Below the pieces are notes generated by a model, which did not search any database, was not told the DNA's origin, and was given only the letters and a program-made list of their open reading frames with translations. 64,000 bases of DNA, from assembly GCA_020629715.1 (NCBI GenBank), contig JAHDCU010000006.1, positions 200,408-264,407 on the forward strand, read 5' to 3'. The translations under genes and the position numbers were made by a program. Shown piece after piece: positions 53,157-63,357 of this stretch (its first letter is position 1; each line of letters begins with the position of its first letter). The DNA comes from Saprospiraceae bacterium. Lineage in GTDB: Bacteria > Bacteroidota > Bacteroidia > Chitinophagales > Saprospiraceae.

Positions 53157-56100
53157 ATGAGATTGATTTTTACTGGAGTAATGTTGTTATTTAGTATGTT
53201 TCTGTTTTCACAATCTGAAGATGGCTTCATTCGATGTAATACGGATGAATTTCATCAGGAGCAAATGAAAGACCCCGCTTATGCTAAACAATACAAAGAA
53301 CTTCAAAAGTTAGTTCAAAAACGTATTGCTAGTGGTACTTATCGATCAGCAGGAGGGTTGATTATCCCAGTTGCGGTTCACTATAATGATCCTATAACTA
53401 CTGCTAATACTCAATGTCTAATAGACGCGGCACAAGCGCAAATTGATCAAATGAATTTGGATTACAGTGCATGTAATATGAATGCTGGACTGTTTTGTGA
53501 TTGGATAGATGCCGGATGTACTCAGTATGGTCCGTCGGATGCTATGCCGGCTAATGGATCAGGTATACAATTTTATTTAGCAGATCAGAATCTTCCAGCA
53601 GGCGAAGATAACATAGGAGGTTTTGCAATAACCGTTGGAGATTATACTTGGCCCAGCGTTCCAGGTAGTACCTGGGATGGCTATATGAATATTTTTGTTT
53701 CTGATGGAACTACCGCTGGTGTAGGAAGTGGAATTTTAGGAATTGCTCCACTAGGGGGTGCATCCGATCCAAACGGAAATGGTTTTTATGTCCTTCATTC
53801 AGCATTTGGCAGTCAGGCTTTTGCAGGTTGTACTTCGGGGGGCTCTTTAGATGGCGGTACCCCATATGATGGTGGAGCAACATGTACTCATGAAGCAGGA
53901 CATTATTTTGGATTAGAGCATACTTGGGATGATGCATTAGTAGATACACCTAACCAAGGAGGACCTAACTATGGTTGTCCTTCTGTCAATGTTAGTACAT
54001 GTACTTGTACAGGAGATTGTGATGGTTATGCAGGTAATTTTATGGATTATGTAGATGATGATTGCATGTTTATGTTTTCAGATGATCAAGTTACATTGAT
54101 GTGTAATACTGCCGCTGCACAATCTTCATGGGCAATAAATTCTATTAGCTCTACGACACCTTATATGTCTTGCAATTCGGTTTGTACATTTGATGCAGAT
54201 TTTAGTCCTGCGGATGGGAGCAGCATTAATCTTTGTGACGGTGTCAATAATATTATTCAACTCAATGACTTATCCTCGTCAACTGCTACCAGTTGGAATT
54301 GGAGTATGACGCTGTTATCAGGAACTTTAAGTTTTTCACCTTCCTCATCTACGGTACAGAATCCTTCAATTAATGTATCTGCAGGAAGCAGTGGAGTTAT
54401 TCAGGTAACTTTAATGGTTAGCGATGGTACCACTACTGAGACAGTAACTCATGATATCACTGTAAATTTATTGGCAAGTACGGATCCAGCATGTAATGCG
54501 ACGGCATGTACAGAATGGGATAGCGGTCCTTATAATAATTTGAGCGAAGCGAATTTATGTTTCATTGCTGGTCAATCAGTAACTGCTCCATTCCAAGTAT
54601 GGGCAAATGAATCGTATTTGCTACTTGGATTAGATGCAGGTGTAAGTTATACATTCGATTTTTGTAATGGTTATAGTTCTACCGCATGGGGTGCTGAGGC
54701 AGTTATTACTGTAGTAGAAACTACAGGATTTGATGGTACCAATTGGACATTAGGATCGGTTCTTACTACAGTATCAGGTTGTACAGCAACTTTCACTTCA
54801 CCTTCAGGTGGAGATTATATAGTAGTGCTTTCTACTGATGGAGGATGTGGAGGAGCTGAAATTGCTGTCAATAATGGAACACCAACCTTATCTGCAAACG
54901 CTTGTAATGCCTGTGGAAATACATTTACCGATAGTGGGTCTACTGGTTTTAACTACGGAAATGATGAGTCGGATACATATACCATATGTCCAGATAATGC
55001 AAACGAAATTTTAACAGTAAGTTTTACTTCTTTAGATATAGAACCAAATGGTGCTTCTGCTTGCTGGGATGATCTATCAGTTTATTCTGGTACAGGAACT
55101 AGCAATTTAATAGGTACCTACTGCGGTGATATGTCAAGCCTCCCAAATGGAGGAGTATTTGAAGCTTCTGATGTAGGAGAGTGTTTTACTTTTGTATTTA
55201 ACTCAGATGGCTCCGTCACTCAGGGTGGATGGGAAGCGGCAATTAACTGTTGTACTTGTTCATATTCTGGTAGTGATTATAGTGCTACTGATTGTGGATG
55301 TCCTATTGCCATAAATGCAGGTGGACCAGTTCCTACCACTATGGTAGATAATAGTTGTTCGCCTTCAGGTCTAAGTCTCACAGATATGGGCCTAAGTTAT
55401 TTTGGATCAAATGATGATTCTTCATCTAGAAGAGTAACTTGCCCTATCACAGCGGCATCCCCTAATCAATCGTTTTTTGCTATAGCATGTGATACTGATG
55501 GAGAAGCATCGGAAATGCTAGAGATAGAAGTCAACGGTATGACTGGAGTAGGTGCTATGGATGTTGCACTATTCGGTCCTGTAACTGGAGGGTGTCCTAA
55601 TTTTTCTGGAGGATCATTTGCCGACTGTGACAGCGGTACAGATACCAACCCCATTATAGTCAATGCCATGGTACAAGATGGTGATGTTTATCTGGTCATT
55701 GTTTCTACTGAAAATGAAGGACAATTTAGTATTGAAAGTACAGCTAACGCAACAGCATTACCTGTTGAATTGCTAGCTTTTGAGGTAAAGTCAAAAGGTC
55801 AAGATGCCATCTTATCATGGAGCACAGCTTCTGAACTCAACAACGAAGGTTTCACGATTCAAAGAAGTAAGGATGGTCTATTTTTTGAGGATATAGACTT
55901 TGTAAAAGGAAATGGTACTACTACTCTACAATCAGATTACATATACCAGGATAAAGGTCTAGACTCGGGTACTTTTTATTATAGACTAAGTCAGAGCGAC
56001 TATGATGGAAAGTTTACTGAAAGTGGTATAAGATCTGTACAAATAGAATCTTCTGAGATTAAACTTAGACTCTTTCCTAATCCATCTACCGGCCTCATGA

Positions 56101-56291
56101 CTATAGACGGCCTTACAGAAGATCAGCAAGTATATCAAGTTTATGACAAACTAGGAAGAATGGTAACCAATGGAATTGCTTCTTTTGAAAATAATCAAGT
56201 GGATTTTACTGGACTCAATAGTGGTATATATAGACTAGTCATCTCTGCGGGTGAAAAAATAACAATACTTCCAGTAGTCATTATTAAATAA
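53157..56291 (+). CDS. T9SS-secreted pappalysin-like (M43) zinc metalloprotease
   Basis: The 1044-residue protein has a signal peptide followed by an M43 catalytic domain (about 60-340). The zinc site THEAGHYFGLEHTWDD gives His245, Glu246, His249 and His255, and the Met-turn segment is GNFMDYVDDDCMFMFS. After it come a PKD-like domain (about 345-435) and Cys-rich beta modules, one CUB-like (TFDFCNGY, GGCGGAEIAVNN, about 440-760). A T9SS type A sorting domain forms the last 75 residues (LFPNPSTGLMTIDG to VVIIK). It is probably an extracellular protease of proteins such as gelatin or host matrix. It is transcribed alone and closed by a terminator. Confidence 0.93.
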   Translation: MRLIFTGVMLLFSMFLFSQSEDGFIRCNTDEFHQEQMKDPAYAKQYKELQKLVQKRIASGTYRSAGGLIIPVAVHYNDPITTANTQCLIDAAQAQIDQMNLDYSACNMNAGLFCDWIDAGCTQYGPSDAMPANGSGIQFYLADQNLPAGEDNIGGFAITVGDYTWPSVPGSTWDGYMNIFVSDGTTAGVGSGILGIAPLGGASDPNGNGFYVLHSAFGSQAFAGCTSGGSLDGGTPYDGGATCTHEAGHYFGLEHTWDDALVDTPNQGGPNYGCPSVNVSTCTCTGDCDGYAGNFMDYVDDDCMFMFSDDQVTLMCNTAAAQSSWAINSISSTTPYMSCNSVCTFDADFSPADGSSINLCDGVNNIIQLNDLSSSTATSWNWSMTLLSGTLSFSPSSSTVQNPSINVSAGSSGVIQVTLMVSDGTTTETVTHDITVNLLASTDPACNATACTEWDSGPYNNLSEANLCFIAGQSVTAPFQVWANESYLLLGLDAGVSYTFDFCNGYSSTAWGAEAVITVVETTGFDGTNWTLGSVLTTVSGCTATFTSPSGGDYIVVLSTDGGCGGAEIAVNNGTPTLSANACNACGNTFTDSGSTGFNYGNDESDTYTICPDNANEILTVSFTSLDIEPNGASACWDDLSVYSGTGTSNLIGTYCGDMSSLPNGGVFEASDVGECFTFVFNSDGSVTQGGWEAAINCCTCSYSGSDYSATDCGCPIAINAGGPVPTTMVDNSCSPSGLSLTDMGLSYFGSNDDSSSRRVTCPITAASPNQSFFAIACDTDGEASEMLEIEVNGMTGVGAMDVALFGPVTGGCPNFSGGSFADCDSGTDTNPIIVNAMVQDGDVYLVIVSTENEGQFSIESTANATALPVELLAFEVKSKGQDAILSWSTASELNNEGFTIQRSKDGLFFEDIDFVKGNGTTTLQSDYIYQDKGLDSGTFYYRLSQSDYDGKFTESGIRSVQIESSEIKLRLFPNPSTGLMTIDGLTEDQQVYQVYDKLGRMVTNGIASFENNQVDFTGLNSGIYRLVISAGEKITILPVVIIK

Positions 56292-56312
56292 GGCCTACTA
56301 ATAATAATTAAG

Positions 56313-56353
56313 TGGGATGATATAATCTTTAAGATGGTGTCATCCCATTTTTT
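56313..56353 (+). terminator. Intrinsic terminator after the M43 protease
   Basis: TGGGATGA and TCATCCCA form a perfect 8-base stem with a 19-base loop, followed by six T's. Confidence 0.85.
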
Positions 56354-56446
56354 ATTTCTCTCGTTAGATTTCTGTTAAAGATGAAGTAGGTTGATACTTT
56401 AATCATGATAGCCATCGTATTTTTATTTGATAATTTAAATAGCGCT

Positions 56447-57613
56447 ATGAAAAACATTGCCAATATCCTATTTCTGTTTGTTTTTACATTTAGTTCCGTT
56501 GGTGCTCAAGGTATAGAGTTTTTTCAAGGGACATGGGAAGAAGCTCTTGAGCTTGCAAAGACTGAAGATAAACTGATATTTGTCGATGCGTATGCTAAAT
56601 GGTGTGGTCCCTGTAAGGCCATGGCTAAAAAGGTATTTACGGATGTCGAGGTGGGACAGTTCTTCAATGCTAAATTCGTTAATATGAAAATAGATATGGA
56701 AGAGGCAGAAAGTATGACCTTTAAGAGATCATTCAGTGTATCAGCATTTCCAACTTTGTTTTTCATCAATGGTGACAATGAGCAAGTACATAAATCTGTA
56801 GGTGCCAAAAATTCTGCTGACCTTATCGCCTTAGGGAAAGCAGCTATTAAAAAATTTGATAGAAGTGGTAAATATGAGGAAGCATACCTCGATGGTGATC
56901 GCAGTTATGATTTGGTATATGCATATGTCAAAGCTCTCAATCAAGTCGGGAAACCATCTTTAAAAATATCCAATGAGTACTTAAGTTCGAAACCAGATAT
57001 TGATGATTCTCAAAAGGCAAAGTTTCTCTTTGAAGCATGTGTAGACAGTGATAGTAAGTTGTGTAAAGAATTGGTTTCTTACAAGGAGTTGATTATCAAA
57101 ACAGAGGGACAAGCCTCTTGGGATAAAAAAATAGCAGGTATGAGTTGGAATACTGTACAAAAAGCGATTGAGTTTGAATATTATGAACTCGTAGAAGAAG
57201 CCATTGAAGTTATGAAGAATGAACATTCATCGTCAAAGGCTTTTGAGCTAGAGGCCCCGATGATGTACTATGCTAGGATGAAAGATCTAGATGCTTACAA
57301 AACCACAAGCAAAAAGTATTTTAAAAAACATGCGAAGAAGAATGAAACCGATTTGGTAGCATTAATCAATCAAATCAATGAACACTTCAAGGATAATGAA
57401 GAGCTCGAAGCCAAAAATATTGAATATGCAAAACAGCTAATAGAGCTCAATAATAATGAAGCAAATTACGTTTTGTACTGTCAAACTCTATATGAGGGTG
57501 GAAAGAAAGAAGAGGCACTTAATGAATGCCAACAAGCAATCCAGTATTTTGAGTCACAAAATCAGAAAGCAAATAAGCTACTTGCTTTAAAACGATACCT
57601 TGAGCGAGTATAA
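56447..57613 (+). CDS. Exported thioredoxin-fold protein with helical C-terminus (WCGPC)
   Basis: Starting at the ATG of MKNIANILFLFVFTFSSVGA, which gives a clean signal peptide, the protein has 388 residues; the upstream ATG 14 codons earlier is less likely. The thioredoxin domain (about 22-145) has the redox site AKWCGPCKAM (Cys53, Cys56) and the cis-Pro in VSAFPTLFF. The remaining residues (about 150-385) are helical and TPR-like, ending with ECQQAIQYFESQNQKANKLL. It probably reduces or isomerises disulfides of periplasmic proteins. A related gene follows after about 20 bases. Confidence 0.92.
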   Translation: MKNIANILFLFVFTFSSVGAQGIEFFQGTWEEALELAKTEDKLIFVDAYAKWCGPCKAMAKKVFTDVEVGQFFNAKFVNMKIDMEEAESMTFKRSFSVSAFPTLFFINGDNEQVHKSVGAKNSADLIALGKAAIKKFDRSGKYEEAYLDGDRSYDLVYAYVKALNQVGKPSLKISNEYLSSKPDIDDSQKAKFLFEACVDSDSKLCKELVSYKELIIKTEGQASWDKKIAGMSWNTVQKAIEFEYYELVEEAIEVMKNEHSSSKAFELEAPMMYYARMKDLDAYKTTSKKYFKKHAKKNETDLVALINQINEHFKDNEELEAKNIEYAKQLIELNNNEANYVLYCQTLYEGGKKEEALNECQQAIQYFESQNQKANKLLALKRYLERV

Positions 57614-57632
57614 TGTCTAGAATTATTGAGGA

Positions 57633-58946
57633 TTGAGAACTACGGTAACCATACTATTTATTTTTGGATGTCTATTGGTGAGGAGTCAAGGAGTTGATTT
57701 TATTATAAATGACTTCAAAAAAGCTCAACAGGTAGCAGCGCAAGAATCCAAACTAATTTTTATTGATACCTATGCTAGTTGGTGTACCCAATGCAAAAAA
57801 ATGGATGTACTTTTTCAAGACCCAGAAGTTGCATCATTACTCAATCAAGGCTACATCAATCTTAAAGTCAATATGGACCAAAAGGATCAGGCCAATCTCT
57901 TAAAAAGATATTACAATATATTTTTCCTTCCAACATTGATTTTCAGTGATCAAGATGGTAATGTATTTTATCAGATGGATAGAGCAATGAATAAACAAGA
58001 CTTCATAAACGCTATCCAGAGTATAGATCCAAACGGTTATAGCACCAATGCTAGATCTCCCTATCGTAATGATCCGTTTGGAGGTAATACCCTAGCCAGT
58101 TCTACTAAAAAAAAGCCAAAAAAAGCAGATAGTAAGAATCAGAGAGTAGAAAAGAAAATAGTAGAATCGATTCCACTTGAAGAGCATGATCCCTCTACAG
58201 AAAGGATATTGCACGTACTAGATGAGTCCACGGGGATGCCACCACCTGTGTTGTATCAAGAAGCATACTTCAGAATGCAACTCATGGATGGTAGTGAGCA
58301 GAGCACTGCTCAGGCATACCTCAAAACCCAAAAGGATTGGTCTACAGAGAAAAATATGAGATTTATTCATGATTTCTTGGTTACAACCGACTCTTATGAG
58401 TTTGATTATTACATTATTAACAGGCATAAATTCAGGGAATTAATAGGAGAACAACAAGTCAATCAAACGATACAAATTCTAGTGAATAGAAAACTGTATC
58501 AAGGATTTCCGCGTCCTGATTTTAAAGAATCTAAGGCATTACTCTCCTACATAGATCCGCAAAATAGTAGGATAGAAGCTTTACGATATTATGTCATCAG
58601 AACCATGTTGGACGATGACCGTGAAGAATTCAAAAAATATGCGTCCGACTATCTACGTAGTGTAAATGCTAATGACGATCGAGTATATGCCAAGCTAGCC
58701 AATATTGCTCTTTACCAAGCTAGAGACGTTGCCAGTCTTGATATTGCATTAGATCAGATCGATAAAGCAATTTCTTTGAAAGATAACAACTACCAATATT
58801 ATTTTACAAAGGCTAATTTACTACTCCAAAAAGGAGTAAAATCAGCAGCTCGTAAAGCGGCACAAAAATCTCTTGATCTCGCTATGACTCAGGGATTACC
58901 CCTTACCAATATCAATAAATTAATTTCTAGAATAAATAAGCTATAG
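57633..58946 (+). CDS. Exported thioredoxin-fold protein with helical C-terminus (WCTQC), TTG start
   Basis: A 437-residue paralog of the preceding gene. The thioredoxin domain (about 22-140) has YASWCTQCKKMDVLF (Cys51, Cys54) and the cis-Pro in IFFLPTLIF. A Lys/Pro-rich low-complexity linker (about 155-185, SSTKKKPKKADSKNQ) joins it to a helical region with TPR-like units up to the end. An in-frame TGA lies two codons before the TTG (57633), and no ATG precedes the thioredoxin motif, so TTG is the start, giving a good signal peptide (MRTTVTILFIFGCLLVRS). The two genes form one operon. Confidence 0.9.
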   Translation: MRTTVTILFIFGCLLVRSQGVDFIINDFKKAQQVAAQESKLIFIDTYASWCTQCKKMDVLFQDPEVASLLNQGYINLKVNMDQKDQANLLKRYYNIFFLPTLIFSDQDGNVFYQMDRAMNKQDFINAIQSIDPNGYSTNARSPYRNDPFGGNTLASSTKKKPKKADSKNQRVEKKIVESIPLEEHDPSTERILHVLDESTGMPPPVLYQEAYFRMQLMDGSEQSTAQAYLKTQKDWSTEKNMRFIHDFLVTTDSYEFDYYIINRHKFRELIGEQQVNQTIQILVNRKLYQGFPRPDFKESKALLSYIDPQNSRIEALRYYVIRTMLDDDREEFKKYASDYLRSVNANDDRVYAKLANIALYQARDVASLDIALDQIDKAISLKDNNYQYYFTKANLLLQKGVKSAARKAAQKSLDLAMTQGLPLTNINKLISRINKL

Positions 58947-59705
58947 ATCAAGGACCACTTCAATGGCGCAATGATCAGAATGTACAGCTTTTGTATGATG
59001 TTGAGATGAGGTGACCTTCTCTTTTAAACTATTAGCTACGGATAGATAATCTATTCTCCAGCCTTTGTTTTTCCCTCTCGATCCTGCTCGGTAACTCCAC
59101 CAGCTAAATTCTACTTGATCACCATTTTTATAACGATATGCATCTGTAAATCCGCTATCAAACCATTCCGTAAGCCATTGTCGCTCCTCTGGTCGGTATC
59201 CAGATGGATTATCCTTACGAGTCGGATTATGAATGTCTAATTCTGTATGCACAATGTTGTAATCACCTACTAAGACAACGTTGGGATGTTCATTCCTAAA
59301 TTCATCCATCCATGGACGAAGATCATGTAAAAAGTCCATTTTGAACTGATGCCGCTCTTCTCCGCTAGACCCCGAAGGAAAATAGCAATTGAGTAAGGTG
59401 AATTTATCAAAATGACTGATGAGTACTCGACCTTCTGAGTCGTATTTCTCTATACCGATACCTGCAGTGACTTGATTTGGTTTTATCTTAGAGAAGGTCG
59501 CTACACCACTATATCCTTTTTTTACGGCACTATGCCAGTCACTATGATATCCTAATGCCTCTATCTCTTTAAGATCTACTTGCTCACGATGCGACTTTGT
59601 TTCTTGAACACAGAAAACATCAGGATTTTCTTCTTTTAGCCAACCCACTAGATCTTTTTTCAATGCTGCCCTGATCCCGTTTAGATTATAACTTATGATT
59701 TTCAT
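58941..59705 (-). CDS. xth: Exodeoxyribonuclease III (AP endonuclease, EEP family)
   Basis: A 254-residue DNA-repair nuclease cutting at abasic sites. Catalytic motifs are all present: ISYNLNGIRAAL, VFCVQETKS with the metal-binding Glu, GDYNIVHTELD with Asp and Asn, KGWRIDYLSVANSL with the Asp, and the terminal HSDHCAIEVVLDL with Asp-His. It overlaps the converging thioredoxin-like gene by 6 bases and follows the unknown membrane-anchored gene after 10 bases. Confidence 0.96.
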   Translation of the reverse strand: MKIISYNLNGIRAALKKDLVGWLKEENPDVFCVQETKSHREQVDLKEIEALGYHSDWHSAVKKGYSGVATFSKIKPNQVTAGIGIEKYDSEGRVLISHFDKFTLLNCYFPSGSSGEERHQFKMDFLHDLRPWMDEFRNEHPNVVLVGDYNIVHTELDIHNPTRKDNPSGYRPEERQWLTEWFDSGFTDAYRYKNGDQVEFSWWSYRAGSRGKNKGWRIDYLSVANSLKEKVTSSQHHTKAVHSDHCAIEVVLDL

Positions 59706-59714
59706 TTGATCAGC

Positions 59715-60455
59715 TTATAATTTTGATAGGTCAGCTTCTGTCCAGCCCATATCCTGTAATGTATGGCCAACTTTAAGATTAGTAAGTTTTGCATCCATAG
59801 GACCTATTTTATGATCCGTGGCTAGCCACATGCCTTCATATTGCTTCCAGTTTTCCCAGCTCGCATACATACCTCCCATAGGAATGATACTTACCCACAT
59901 TTTATATCCAGTTGGTCTTTTGTTTTCATTTAATAACCATAAATACTTATCACCAGGAGTGACGCCACCACTAGCATAGGTGATCATGAGCCCGTGTTTC
60001 GCTTCATCAGTGTCCACAATCGATCTACTCGTACCTGGATCAAACACCTTGAATGGTGCGAATAACCAAAATGAATCATTACACCAATTGCTCCATGCAG
60101 AATCGGTAATTGCTTTTTTCTGTTCGTCAGTGATATCCTTGGGAGAGAGCACTATTCTTTGATCCGTATCCATATCTAAGTATACCTCATTACCATCCCA
60201 ACTTACCCAAGCATCATTTTCTTGTTTATCGTATTTGTAGTTGTTTACACCTCTAAAGAATGTCCATTGATAGTATCTAGTCGTATCATAGGCTTCTTTA
60301 TTAATGCTATTCAGCATTTCCGTCGCCAATAAATCTGCCTGCGAACTTGGTTTTTCTACGGGGGCGGATTCATTGTAAATAAAATATAGAGCGACGAGTG
60401 CTATAATTGCTAGGACTGCGAGAATAGCAATCAACTTTAGGACTTTTTTAATCAT
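59715..60455 (-). CDS. Unknown membrane-anchored envelope protein
   Basis: The 246-residue protein has one N-terminal membrane anchor (about 5-27, LKLIAILAVLAIIALVALYF) and an extracytoplasmic domain rich in Trp (YYQWTFFRGVNNYKYD, NDAWVSWDGNEVYLDMDTDQ, DSAWSNWCNDSFWLFAPFKV, GYKMWVSIIPMGGMYASWEN). The aromatic pattern and beta-strand plan could fit a lipid-binding fold of the LolA type, but this is only an impression. It precedes xth, probably in one transcript. Confidence 0.75.
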   Translation of the reverse strand: MIKKVLKLIAILAVLAIIALVALYFIYNESAPVEKPSSQADLLATEMLNSINKEAYDTTRYYQWTFFRGVNNYKYDKQENDAWVSWDGNEVYLDMDTDQRIVLSPKDITDEQKKAITDSAWSNWCNDSFWLFAPFKVFDPGTSRSIVDTDEAKHGLMITYASGGVTPGDKYLWLLNENKRPTGYKMWVSIIPMGGMYASWENWKQYEGMWLATDHKIGPMDAKLTNLKVGHTLQDMGWTEADLSKL

Positions 60456-60550
60456 GAGATTCTATTTGACTATAAAAGTAACTAGTATTTTGACATTGAG
60501 TTTAAAAGCTAGAATAAGTACTATCTTCGGTTAGCGTTTTATTCAAGATT

Positions 60551-61291
60551 ATGCATAAAAATAAAAAGGTCGTAGTCGTATTGCCAGCGTATAATGCTGC
60601 ACTTACTTTAGAAAAAACATATCGAGAGATCCCCTTTGATCTAGTAGATGAGGTGATCCTTTGCGATGATGCTAGCAGTGATAATACGGCTGAGCTGGGT
60701 CGCAGCTTAGGAATACAGCATATTATTGTACATGACAATAATAAAGGCTACGGCGGTAATCAAAAATCACTTTACAATAGAGCGCTAGAGCTAAATGCGG
60801 ATATTGTAATCATGCTTCACCCGGACTACCAATATACACCACTCTTGATACCAAGTATGGTCAATATTATTGGTGAGGGTCTATATCCGGTGGTTTTAGG
60901 GTCACGTATATTGGGTAAAGGAGCTCTAAAAGGGGGCATGCCTTTGTATAAATATATAGCTAATCGTTTTTTGACTTTAAGTCAAAATCTACTGATCAAC
61001 TATAAGTTGTCTGAGTATCATACGGGTTATCGGGCTTTCAGTAAAGAAGTGCTACAGTCTATTAATTTCAATGCTAATTCTGATGATTTTGTATTTGACA
61101 ATCAGATGCTGTCTCAGATCATCTACAAGGGATTTGATATCGGAGAAGTTACGTGCCCTACCAAATATTTTGAAGAAGCTTCTTCCATCAATTTCAAAAG
61201 GTCTATGAAATATGGCTTTGGAGTACTTGGTGTATCGGTTCGTCATTTTTTTAAGCGACTAGGACTAGGAAATTCTCCGATTTATCATTAA
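60551..61291 (+). CDS. Family 2 glycosyltransferase
   Basis: A 246-residue GT-A enzyme. The nucleotide-binding N-terminus is VVVVLPAYNAALTLEKTYRE, followed by EVILCDDASSDNTAELGRSL, then HDNNKGYGGNQKSLYNRALE. The metal site appears as IVIMLHPDYQY (DxD-like HPDY), and the acceptor region has LGSRILGKGALKGGMPLYKY and YHTGYRAFSKEVL. The pattern resembles dolichyl/polyprenyl-phosphate sugar transferases without the C-terminal membrane helices. It overlaps the 3' end of the converging lysoplasmalogenase gene by 27 bases. Confidence 0.92.
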   Translation: MHKNKKVVVVLPAYNAALTLEKTYREIPFDLVDEVILCDDASSDNTAELGRSLGIQHIIVHDNNKGYGGNQKSLYNRALELNADIVIMLHPDYQYTPLLIPSMVNIIGEGLYPVVLGSRILGKGALKGGMPLYKYIANRFLTLSQNLLINYKLSEYHTGYRAFSKEVLQSINFNANSDDFVFDNQMLSQIIYKGFDIGEVTCPTKYFEEASSINFKRSMKYGFGVLGVSVRHFFKRLGLGNSPIYH

Positions 61292-61942
61292 AACAGATTT
61301 CACAATAAACGCTTGTGCTAATGCGTAGCTTCCCATTACATAAACTGATAGCAGTGTATTAGTGGATCCCGAGAGCGTTTGATCAAATAGATTATAAGCT
61401 AAGCAAAGATCAGAGCTTACGAACAATACCGCTCCTAGGAGTAAATATGTATAACCCTTTTGGGATTGATTAAAAATAGCCATTGTAGCCATGATCAAGA
61501 TACTTAAGGTATATATTAATACTGGAAAAAGAAGAGTTCCAAGTGAAGGGATCAGAGTACTAAATAATAGCAAAGAGATACCTAATACAATTACACTTAT
61601 AAACAACGATCGATGTGAATAGCGAAGACCTTGGCGATAAAATACTGTGGTATACACAACTTGCATAACCAAAAAGCTACTAAGCCCTAAGAAGAAAAAT
61701 ATTTCTTTCTCTCCGAGTAAAAAGCAATCTCCAAGTAAGGCCGTTATAAGACCAAAAATAAATAATCGGCTTTTAATTCCTTGATAGGATAGATAATACA
61801 TAATCAATGAAATCATGATCATCGGCTTAGAAAGTATTCTTAAAAAAGGATTATATATAATCAGAGTAATATCCAATATCACCGCAACTAAGAATACAAG
61901 CGGCATCCACTTTTGGTAAAAGTCTACAAGTCGTCTATCCAT
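61265..61942 (-). CDS. YhhN/TMEM86-type lysoplasmalogenase
   Basis: A 225-residue integral membrane protein with about 7-8 transmembrane segments. Family features include ITALLGDCFLLGEKEIFFFLG with the conserved GD, and LGAVLFVSSDLCLAYNLF with the catalytic Ser-Asp pair region. It would hydrolyse the vinyl-ether bond of lysoplasmalogens. Its start overlaps the upstream hydrolase gene by 19 bases, so both are translated from one mRNA. Confidence 0.87.
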   Translation of the reverse strand: MDRRLVDFYQKWMPLVFLVAVILDITLIIYNPFLRILSKPMIMISLIMYYLSYQGIKSRLFIFGLITALLGDCFLLGEKEIFFFLGLSSFLVMQVVYTTVFYRQGLRYSHRSLFISVIVLGISLLLFSTLIPSLGTLLFPVLIYTLSILIMATMAIFNQSQKGYTYLLLGAVLFVSSDLCLAYNLFDQTLSGSTNTLLSVYVMGSYALAQAFIVKSVLMINRRIS

Positions 61943-63308
61943 CGATAAATATCTTCAAGAACTTGTGGCTCGATCGTCGTTGGTATACTTTTATACTCAG
62001 CTATGGTACATAGATCACAAGTTTGAAATAAATGATTCATATCAGGATAAGTCCGAACAATCACATTATCGTTTTTGGCCTTTTTTAAAGCATTTACTAT
62101 AGCTTCTAGATTGGCTTTTGCTTCGACTTGAATATCTTTTTCTCCTTGTAAAGCAAGGACAGGGCAATGGACTTGTGACCAATGCTCTGAGGGTTTCATT
62201 TTAAAAAAGTAATCGTACCAAGGCAGATACTTAAGCTGGATAATCTGCATATATAGCATTTCATGACTTGGTGCAGTTGCAGGGCGGTATATACTGTCTA
62301 GCTCATTATAAAAGTTTTCACATAATGCATTTAGAGGCTCAAAAATTTCATTAGCTTCATTACTCTTCACGATAAGATCAATGGCATTTTGATAAAAATC
62401 ATATGCCAATTTGTATTGAGGCGAAGGCATGGAAAGTGTATCAAATTGTAGCATATTTTGCTTCACCATAAGTTGATCGATATCTTCTCCTGGACCTGCA
62501 AGCGAAACTATAAATGCTAGAGAACTATCAATAGAGGCTACTATTGGAGCGATCATACCACCCTCACTATGACCTATGATCCCTATTTTATCAGCCTGTA
62601 GTCTGATATCTGATTTTAGGTGCTGGAGTGCGGAGACAGCATCTATCGCTAGATCCATACTTGTGGCAGTCCTATGGTTTCCTTCTGATGTGGCAACCCC
62701 TCTATCATGATATCTAAATACAGCAATTCCTCGAGATGCCAAGTAATCTGCGATAACTCTAAAATTTTGGTGACCTAGTATTTCTTGATTCCAATCAGAA
62801 GGCCCAGAGCCGCTAACTAGAATAGCCGTACGTCCAGTAATAAAATTGTCAGGAATCGAAAGTATACCGTTTAGTTTGATGCCAGCATCAGGATTGATAA
62901 ACTGTAGTGTATCGTTTTGATAATTATACGGTGGAGTAGGAGTCTGAGGTCTATATGTATCTGGTATATATTCGGCTGGTTTGAAAGTAATTCTTTTACT
63001 TGTTTTTTGAATCCAATAACCAGTTAAAGAGTCTTCATGTTGTTTTAAATTGATATTGGCAGTGATATTGTTTTTAGAAAACTGTAAAAGAGAGAATCAC
63101 CTTTTACATGACAATATTCGGCAGCTTGACGATCTACAGATTGACTCGGTACACTGAGTTGAGCAATATTGCATTGATCATCAGATGTCTCGATGTGTAG
63201 ATACATATCAAAGCCTCTAGTGCTCATGGTATGCCAAAGATCAATAGAATCTTGACCTGATACGAAGCTAGTAAAACAGCAACACAGTAATAGATGAATG
63301 TACTTCAT
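61924..63308 (-). pseudogene. Exported alpha/beta hydrolase, one-base frameshift
   Basis: Restoring one base gives a 461-residue protein with a signal peptide (MKYIHLLLCCCFTSFVSG), a short beta N-domain, and an alpha/beta hydrolase domain with the oxyanion region LVSGSGPSDWNQ, nucleophile GHSEGG, and His in YPDMNHLFQ. The first 80 codons and the rest are in different frames. The shift lies at a four-T run (63078-63081 as A's on the plus strand); five T's would join SLFYSF to SKNNITANINL. The downstream frame has no ATG before residue 90 of the domain. It is either a sequence error or a recent pseudogene. Confidence 0.88.
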
Positions 63309-63357
63309 TGGTATAATATACCAATTACGAGTGAAGAAAGCTAGATCCTTTGGAAGT

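Noticed and set aside
57603-57632. Upstream ATG start for the second thioredoxin gene
   Set aside because: An in-frame TGA lies between it and the coding region, so TTG is the only start that yields a signal peptide.
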